Below are positions 13,270 to 17,753 of a stretch of DNA of 17,753 nucleotides, piece after piece. The notes beneath the pieces are model-generated. The model saw only the letters and a program-made list of their open reading frames with translations. It was not told where the DNA came from and searched no databases. Source of the DNA: Pseudomonadota bacterium. Its GTDB lineage: Bacteria > Desulfobacterota > Desulfobulbia > Desulfobulbales > SURF-16. Every line of letters begins with the position of its first letter. The stretch's first letter is position 1. Location of the stretch: assembly GCA_030597865.1 (NCBI GenBank), contig JAUVQZ010000029.1, forward strand, positions 1 to 17,753, given 5' to 3'. Made by a program: the position numbers and the translations under genes.

Positions 13270-14716
13270 AAGGTGAAAAATCGATCTGCACCGGACAATG
13301 ATCCGAGCCCATGATATCGTCCAGGATGGCCGCTGATTTGACGCGGCCCTTGCTCTTTGCATCCACCACAAAATAGTCAATACGCCAACCGATATTCCTG
13401 CTTCTGGCGTTGAAGCGGTAGCTCCACCAGGAGTAATGGCCCGGTTCCTGGTTAAAGATACGGAAGGTGTCCAGGTAGCCCGATTCCAGAAATTTATCCA
13501 TCCAGGCCCGCTCCTCGGCGCTGAAACCGGGATTTTTTTCGTTTGACTTGGGGTTGGCCAGGTCGATCTCCCTATGGGCCACATTGAGATCCCCGCAGAG
13601 GAGCACGCTCTTTTGGGCGGCCAGCCCGTCGATAAAGCCATGCAGGGCCTGGTTAAAGGCTATTTTATAGTCTAGCCTGGTCAGGCCGTGCTGGGCATTG
13701 GGGAAATAGGCGTTGACCAGGTAGAAGCTGTCAAACTCCAGGGTGAGCAGCCGCCCCTCGCTGTCAAACTCCTTACTGCCCATACCGCTGATGACCTGCA
13801 GGGGTTTCAGCCGCGAATAGACGGCCAGGCCGGAGTAGCCCTTTTTCTCGGCATGGGCAAAATAGGCCCCATAGCCGTCAATCTCCTTGAGGGGTTGCGA
13901 AAGCTGGTCCGGATGGGCCTTGGTCTCCTGGATGGCAAAGATATCCGGCCCCAGGCCCTGGACAATATCGACAAAGCCTTTTTTCTCCAAGGCCCTGATA
14001 CCATTGACGTTCCAGGAGATGAGGCGCAGTGTTTTGGGGACTCCTTTTTTCGCTGCCCCCGCTAACCTTCTCGGCGTTACCCCCAGCTTGGGACATTCAG
14101 CCCTCAGGACGCAGACATCGCATTGCGGCCCCACCGGCTTACAGGTTCCCTGGCCAAAGGCCACCAGGATGGAGTTGACCGTGATCCAATACTTTTCCGG
14201 CAGTTTGCGGCGCAGGGTCATCTCGGTCTGTTCAGGGGTCTTGGTCTGGACATAGCCCCAGATGTTCATGATCCGGTGGACATGGGTATCCACGCAGATG
14301 GCGGGCTTGCCAAAGGCCATTGCTACCACCAGGTTGGCGGTCTTTCTGCCAACCCCGGGCAGGGTCAGGAGGTCGTCAAGCCTGGAAGGCACCTTGCCTT
14401 CAAAGGCGTCCAGGGCAGTGGTAAGGGCGGCGAGATACCTGGCCTTATTCTTATAAAAACCCACCGGATAGATAAGCTTGCCCAGCTCATCCTCGCTGAG
14501 CCGGGCAAGGGAGGCAGGGTTTGGCGCCACTTGAAAGAGACGGCCACTGGCCTTGGCCGTGGTCTCGTCCTTGGTGCGGGCTGAAAGGATGGTGGCAACC
14601 AGCACCTTGAAGGGATCCCTGGTCTGCACGGCAATCAGATCCACCACGGGAACCTGATAGGATGCCACCTCATCCCTGAGGATGGCAAGAAAACGATCTA
14701 TATTAATATCAGTCAT
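13268..14716 (-). CDS. Fused endonuclease III - exonuclease III (Nth-XthA) base-excision repair protein
   Basis: One uninterrupted 482-codon frame joins two repair enzymes. Residues 1-210 are endonuclease III: HhH motif LPGVGRKTANLV with catalytic Lys125, Asp143 in CVDTHVHR, and a 4Fe-4S loop Cys192-x6-Cys199-x2-Cys202-x5-Cys208. A basic linker of about 20 residues leads to a full exonuclease III from residue 230. This carries Asn236 (SWNVNG), Glu264 (IQETK), Tyr337 (AYFPN), Asp376 and Asn378 (GDLN), Asp447 (RIDYF), and Asp472-His473 (GSDHCPV). The protein should excise oxidised pyrimidines, nick the abasic site and then clean the 3' end or cut 5' of it. No Met lies in the linker. The start has no strong ribosome-binding site; TATAAA at about 14726-14731 suggests a very short leader. 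Domain calls are firm; coupled activity is inferred. Confidence 0.93.
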   Translation of the reverse strand: MTDINIDRFLAILRDEVASYQVPVVDLIAVQTRDPFKVLVATILSARTKDETTAKASGRLFQVAPNPASLARLSEDELGKLIYPVGFYKNKARYLAALTTALDAFEGKVPSRLDDLLTLPGVGRKTANLVVAMAFGKPAICVDTHVHRIMNIWGYVQTKTPEQTEMTLRRKLPEKYWITVNSILVAFGQGTCKPVGPQCDVCVLRAECPKLGVTPRRLAGAAKKGVPKTLRLISWNVNGIRALEKKGFVDIVQGLGPDIFAIQETKAHPDQLSQPLKEIDGYGAYFAHAEKKGYSGLAVYSRLKPLQVISGMGSKEFDSEGRLLTLEFDSFYLVNAYFPNAQHGLTRLDYKIAFNQALHGFIDGLAAQKSVLLCGDLNVAHREIDLANPKSNEKNPGFSAEERAWMDKFLESGYLDTFRIFNQEPGHYSWWSYRFNARSRNIGWRIDYFVVDAKSKGRVKSAAILDDIMGSDHCPVQIDFSP

Positions 14717-15069
14717 CGCGGTAATTTATACATCTGGGGCTGTGCGTCATCTGTTGGTATTTTCGTCTGTTTTTCAGGGTGTGTTCGGCAATGGAAAACA
14801 AAAAAATGTCGCCTTACCCCTTGACTTTCTCGGTGGGAGCGCTAAGACTAGCGCATCATTTTTTATGAAATGAATAGGTACTCATTTTTAACCATAAATA
14901 TGGCCATCCTTAAAGGTTTTTATGGCCGGCCCCTGGCTAAATTTGGGTGTTATAGTTTTTATTTTGGCTTCCTAGCTGTCTGCGGCAGCAGGCGTGTTCA
15001 GCCGATTACATCTCTTGTGATGCAACCGACTAGTTGTGAGGCCTTAACTTTTTTTCAAGGAGAGGAATC
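14717..15069. other. 353-base divergent region and likely long leader of the carbonic anhydrase gene
   Basis: No credible gene was found; the short open frames here lack ribosome-binding sites and family resemblance. TTGACT at 14821-14826 is a good -35 with only a poor -10 (AAGACT, 14844-14849) at 17-base spacing. That -10 overlaps a palindrome GCGCTA-AGAC-TAGCGC (14839-14854), followed by CATCATTTTTT. A further inverted repeat AAATGA-N8-TCATTT lies at 14868-14887. A two-level hairpin with outer arms GGCCAT (14902-14907) and ATGGCC (14922-14927) comes next. This density of structure suggests regulation of the downstream genes. No known riboswitch was recognised. Confidence 0.45.
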
Positions 15070-15663
15070 ATGGGAGATGCTACATCTATCCCCACCAGTG
15101 ACAAAGCACTTGATATGCTCTTGGAGGGCAATAAGCGCTTCACCACCACAACCCCCAGCCACCCCCATCAGGATGCCGAGCGCCGTGTCGCCTTAGGAAA
15201 TGGCCAGGCGCCCTTTGCTGCTGTTTTGGCCTGTGCCGACTCCAGGGTTCCGCCCGAGGTGCTTTTTGACTCGGGCCTTGGTGATCTTTTTGTTGTCCGG
15301 GTTGCCGGCAATATCATTAATGACCAGCTCTTAGGAAGCCTGGAATACGCTGCCGCCCATCTTCATACCCCGTTGATCATGGTCATGGGTCACACCAAGT
15401 GCGGCGCCATTGGCGCCGTGGCCAGCGGTGCTGAGCTTGCGGGACATATTGCCTCCCTGGCCCCGGCCATTCAGCCTGCCGTTGACAAGGTCAAGGGCCA
15501 GGCCGGTGATCTCACCGACAATGCCGCCAAGGAAGTGGCCCGGATGACCGCCGATGGACTGCGTACCTCCCAGCCAATCCTGGCCGACCTGGTTAAGGCT
15601 GGCAAACTCAAGGTTGTTCCAGCCTTTTATGACCTGGAATCCGGTGTTATTGAGCTGCTGTAA
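15070..15663 (+). CDS. Beta-class carbonic anhydrase
   Basis: It interconverts CO2 and bicarbonate with a zinc ion. The 197-residue cytoplasmic protein has no signal peptide. Zinc ligands are Cys55 and Asp57 in CADSRVPPE, with Arg59 completing the Asp-Arg dyad, then His108 and Cys111 in GHTKCGAIG. VVRVAGNII and SLEYAAAHL are typical dimer-core segments. AAGGAGAGG lies just before the ATG. A terminator-like hairpin follows the stop, and a SulP transporter gene begins 212 bases later on the same strand. The pair suggests supply of bicarbonate for carboxylation or pH balance. Confidence 0.96.
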   Translation: MGDATSIPTSDKALDMLLEGNKRFTTTTPSHPHQDAERRVALGNGQAPFAAVLACADSRVPPEVLFDSGLGDLFVVRVAGNIINDQLLGSLEYAAAHLHTPLIMVMGHTKCGAIGAVASGAELAGHIASLAPAIQPAVDKVKGQAGDLTDNAAKEVARMTADGLRTSQPILADLVKAGKLKVVPAFYDLESGVIELL

Positions 15664-15682
15664 ATAAAGCCGTATCTTTTTT

Positions 15683-15736
15683 AAGGGGCTGTCCTGTAAT
15701 ATTAAAAAATATTCAAGGACAGCCCTTTCCCTTTTT
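15683..15736 (+). terminator. Intrinsic terminator after the carbonic anhydrase gene
   Basis: Arms AAGGGGCTGTCCT (15683-15695) and AGGACAGCCCTT (from 15716) pair with one irregular position. The inner AATATT/AATATT sequence can extend the stem. CCCTTTTT follows. It may end or attenuate transcription before the SulP gene. Confidence 0.75.
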
Positions 15737-15829
15737 AAAATTTGGTGCCTGTTCAGAAGTGAGGGGTGATCTCTGGTGGTGATTGAGATTAAGGATCGTT
15801 TCTGAGTGAGCATCATTTTATTTTTTTTC

Positions 15830-15850
15830 GTGCCGGCCTCTGTGCCGGCC
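15830..15850. repeat. Duplicated GTGCCGGCC forming a small hairpin before SulP
   Basis: GTGCCGGCC occurs at 15830-15838 and 15842-15850, three bases apart. Because GCCGGC is self-complementary, the two copies can also pair with a six-base loop. It follows a T-rich run and precedes the AGAGG ribosome-binding site by about 13 bases. A short leader structure is possible. Confidence 0.45.
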
Positions 15851-15875
15851 AATTGCTATTGTAGAGGAAAGAAAA

Positions 15876-17753
15876 ATGCTGACAAGAATTCTGCCGTTCA
15901 TGGTTTGGTTCAAGGACTATGACGGAGGTAAGTTTAAGATTGACCTGTTGGCCGGTATCACCGTTGCCCTGGTTTTGATTCCACAGTCCATGGCCTATGC
16001 CCAGCTTGCTGGTCTGCCGGCCTATTATGGGCTCTATGCGGCATTTTTGCCACCGCTGGTCGCTGCCCTTTTTGGTTCCAGTAGGCAATTGGCAACCGGA
16101 CCGGTTGCGGTGGTGTCGTTGATGTCTGCAGCCTCCCTGGAACCTCTAGCCACGGCTGGAGGACCCCAGTTTATAGCCTATTCCATTATTCTGGCCCTTA
16201 CGGTTGGTATTTTTCAGCTCTCCCTGGGGGTGTTGCGCCTCGGTTTGGTGGTAAACTTTCTCTCCCATCCGGTGATTAATGGTTTTACCAATGCGGCGGC
16301 AATCATCATTGCCTCGTCCCAGTTTTCCAAGTTTTTTGGTGTTTACGTAGACAAGGCCCCCCATCATTATGAAACCATGGTGCGCGTTGCCCAGGCAGCC
16401 ATGGATTACACCCACCTGCCCACTTTGATGTTCGGAGTTGGCGCGGTTGTGATCATGGCGGTCTTGAAGAAGATCAATCCACGGATCCCCAATGTACTGG
16501 TGGCGGTGGCGGTGACCACGGTGATTTCCCTTGCCTCTGGTTTCAATAATGATGCCTTTGTTGATGTCAGCAGGGTAAATCAAGATGGTTTCAGTGACAA
16601 GGTCGAGGGGTTCAATCACGCTATTGTTGAGATTGAGACCCTGGGTCAGGAACGCGCCCTCCTTGGTGATGCCGTGGATGAGCAGAAGAGGCATGGGGGT
16701 GGTGGTCATGGGACGTCCATTGAGCTCATTCAGCTTGAGGCCAAGGTGGCTATACTCACGGCCAAGATGGCTGAGGCCAAGCATCAAGCCCATATGTTCC
16801 GTACCGAGTTACGTGGTATGAAATTTGAGGCCGTGCAGGGTGGCGAAGGTGACCATGCCCAGTATGCCTTCTATCCCAAGGGCGAAGGTGCTGGTGTTGA
16901 GACAGATGGCGGCACATGGCGTTTAAAGGTTGGCAATAAGGAGCTTGATGCCAGCAACCTTAAACTCATGGGTGGTGGGGCCATTGTTGGTGAGATTCCC
17001 AAGGGCTTAAGTTTTGCCCTGCCTGGAACGGTTAAAGATCCCGACACCGGAGAAGTCGTTGGCGAGAGTCTTCTGAGCCTTAAAACCCTCCTGAAGCTGT
17101 TGCCAACCGCCATTATTATCTCCTTGCTTGGTTTCATGGAGGCCATTGCCATTGCCAAGGCCATGGCAGCGCAAACCGGTCAAAAACTTGATCCGAACCA
17201 AGAGCTCATCGGTCAGGGTCTTGCAAATATCTGCGGCTCCTTTGGTGGTTCTTACGCGGTTTCCGGTTCCTTCTCCCGTTCAGCAGTAAACTTGCAGGCC
17301 GGCGCGGTCTCCGGAATCTCCTCCGTTGTCACCTCCCTGATGGTTGTCTTAACCCTGTTCTTCTTCACACCGCTCCTCTATCATTTGCCCCAGGCCACCT
17401 TGGCTGCGGTTATTATGATGGCAGTTATCGGTCTGTTGAACATTTCAGGTTTTGCCCATTCCTGGAAGGCCCAGTGGTATGATGGGGCGATTTCCATCCT
17501 CAGCTTTTTGGTTACCCTCTATTTTGCCCCCCATCTTGACAAGGGCATCATGGTTGGTGTGGCCCTGTCCATGGCGGTCTTTCTCTACAAGTCCATGCGG
17601 CCCGTGGTTTCTTCCCTGTCCTTAAATGAGGAGAATGTCCTCAAGAGTGCTGAGCATTATCGCCTAAAAGGTTGCCGTCACATCTCTGTTGTGCGTTTTG
17701 ACGGGGCCCTGTTTTTTGCCAATGCCAGTTATCTCGACGAGCAGGTTGCCAAA
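15876..17753 (+). CDS. SulP-family anion (bicarbonate/sulfate) transporter with a large inserted domain, C-terminus outside the window
   Basis: This is an inner-membrane carrier of the SulP/SLC26 family; 626 residues are visible. The N-terminal half has family signatures: GITVALVLIPQSMAYA, PAYYGLYAAFLPPLVAALFGSSRQ, TGPVAVVSLM and SHPVINGFTNAAAIIIASSQ. The second half has LLGFMEAIAIAKAMA, NICGSFGGSYAVSGSFSRSAVN and a run of hydrophobic helices. A STAS domain begins at about residue 590 (ISVVRFDGALFFANASYLD) and runs off the window. Between the halves, residues about 235-367 are a hydrophilic insert where most relatives have only a short loop before VGEIPKGL (371-378). The ATG at 15876 follows AGAGGAAAG. 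The carbonic anhydrase gene upstream favours bicarbonate as substrate, but sulfate cannot be excluded. Confidence 0.93.
   Translation, partial: MLTRILPFMVWFKDYDGGKFKIDLLAGITVALVLIPQSMAYAQLAGLPAYYGLYAAFLPPLVAALFGSSRQLATGPVAVVSLMSAASLEPLATAGGPQFIAYSIILALTVGIFQLSLGVLRLGLVVNFLSHPVINGFTNAAAIIIASSQFSKFFGVYVDKAPHHYETMVRVAQAAMDYTHLPTLMFGVGAVVIMAVLKKINPRIPNVLVAVAVTTVISLASGFNNDAFVDVSRVNQDGFSDKVEGFNHAIVEIETLGQERALLGDAVDEQKRHGGGGHGTSIELIQLEAKVAILTAKMAEAKHQAHMFRTELRGMKFEAVQGGEGDHAQYAFYPKGEGAGVETDGGTWRLKVGNKELDASNLKLMGGGAIVGEIPKGLSFALPGTVKDPDTGEVVGESLLSLKTLLKLLPTAIIISLLGFMEAIAIAKAMAAQTGQKLDPNQELIGQGLANICGSFGGSYAVSGSFSRSAVNLQAGAVSGISSVVTSLMVVLTLFFFTPLLYHLPQATLAAVIMMAVIGLLNISGFAHSWKAQWYDGAISILSFLVTLYFAPHLDKGIMVGVALSMAVFLYKSMRPVVSSLSLNEENVLKSAEHYRLKGCRHISVVRFDGALFFANASYLDEQVAK

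Noticed and set aside
13268..14716. The Nth-XthA join as a sequencing frameshift artefact
   Set aside because: A frameshift would normally break a frame; here both domains and the linker share one frame with no stop, and both are complete. Assembly confirmation is still proper.
1..17753. CRISPR arrays, tRNA or rRNA genes, transposases and integrase sites
   Set aside because: No regular repeat-spacer pattern, no tRNA-like fold and no recombinase motif was seen on either strand.

Overview
The window is a run of housekeeping and accessory genes from a moderately GC-rich Gram-negative bacterium, most likely a Desulfobacterota lineage such as the Desulfobulbales. That placement is inferred from protein character, gene mix and repeat types; no rRNA or tRNA gene is present to anchor it. 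No CRISPR array, transposase or prophage gene was seen. Genes are tightly packed and both window ends cut through a gene: ligA at the left and a SulP transporter at the right.

Layout. 1-1205 (minus): a 4-oxalocrotonate tautomerase-like gene followed by ligA (NAD-dependent DNA ligase, C-terminus outside the window). 1299-2093 (plus): a biotin protein ligase without a DNA-binding domain. 2127-10445 (all minus): holA, clpS and clpA in a compact run, then a two-domain lipoprotein, panE and the fused 23S rRNA methyltransferase rlmKL. panE has a large palindromic or degenerate repeat on each side. 10598-13210 (plus): nfo (endonuclease IV), a repeat-rich spacer, dinB (Pol IV) and a 65-codon gene of unknown function. 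13268-14716 (minus): a single reading frame that fuses endonuclease III to exonuclease III. 15070-17753 (plus): a beta-carbonic anhydrase followed by a SulP-family anion transporter.

Two themes stand out. The first is DNA repair and replication. LigA, HolA, Nfo, DinB and the Nth-XthA fusion lie within 15 kb and cover base removal, AP-site incision, lesion bypass, clamp loading and nick sealing. The fusion would carry out both the glycosylase/AP-lyase step and the 3'-end-cleaning AP-endonuclease step in one 482-residue polypeptide, with every expected catalytic and Fe-S residue present. The second is inorganic carbon: carbonic anhydrase and SulP form a plausible bicarbonate uptake and interconversion pair. 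This SulP carries an unusual soluble insert of about 130 residues, partly coiled coil, between its two membrane halves.

The most unusual items are the Nth-XthA fusion, including a possible relic ribosome-binding site in its linker, and the SulP insert. Next come the repeats around panE and upstream of dinB, and the enlarged HolA. Everything else looks like ordinary core metabolism, with family assignments resting on visible motifs.
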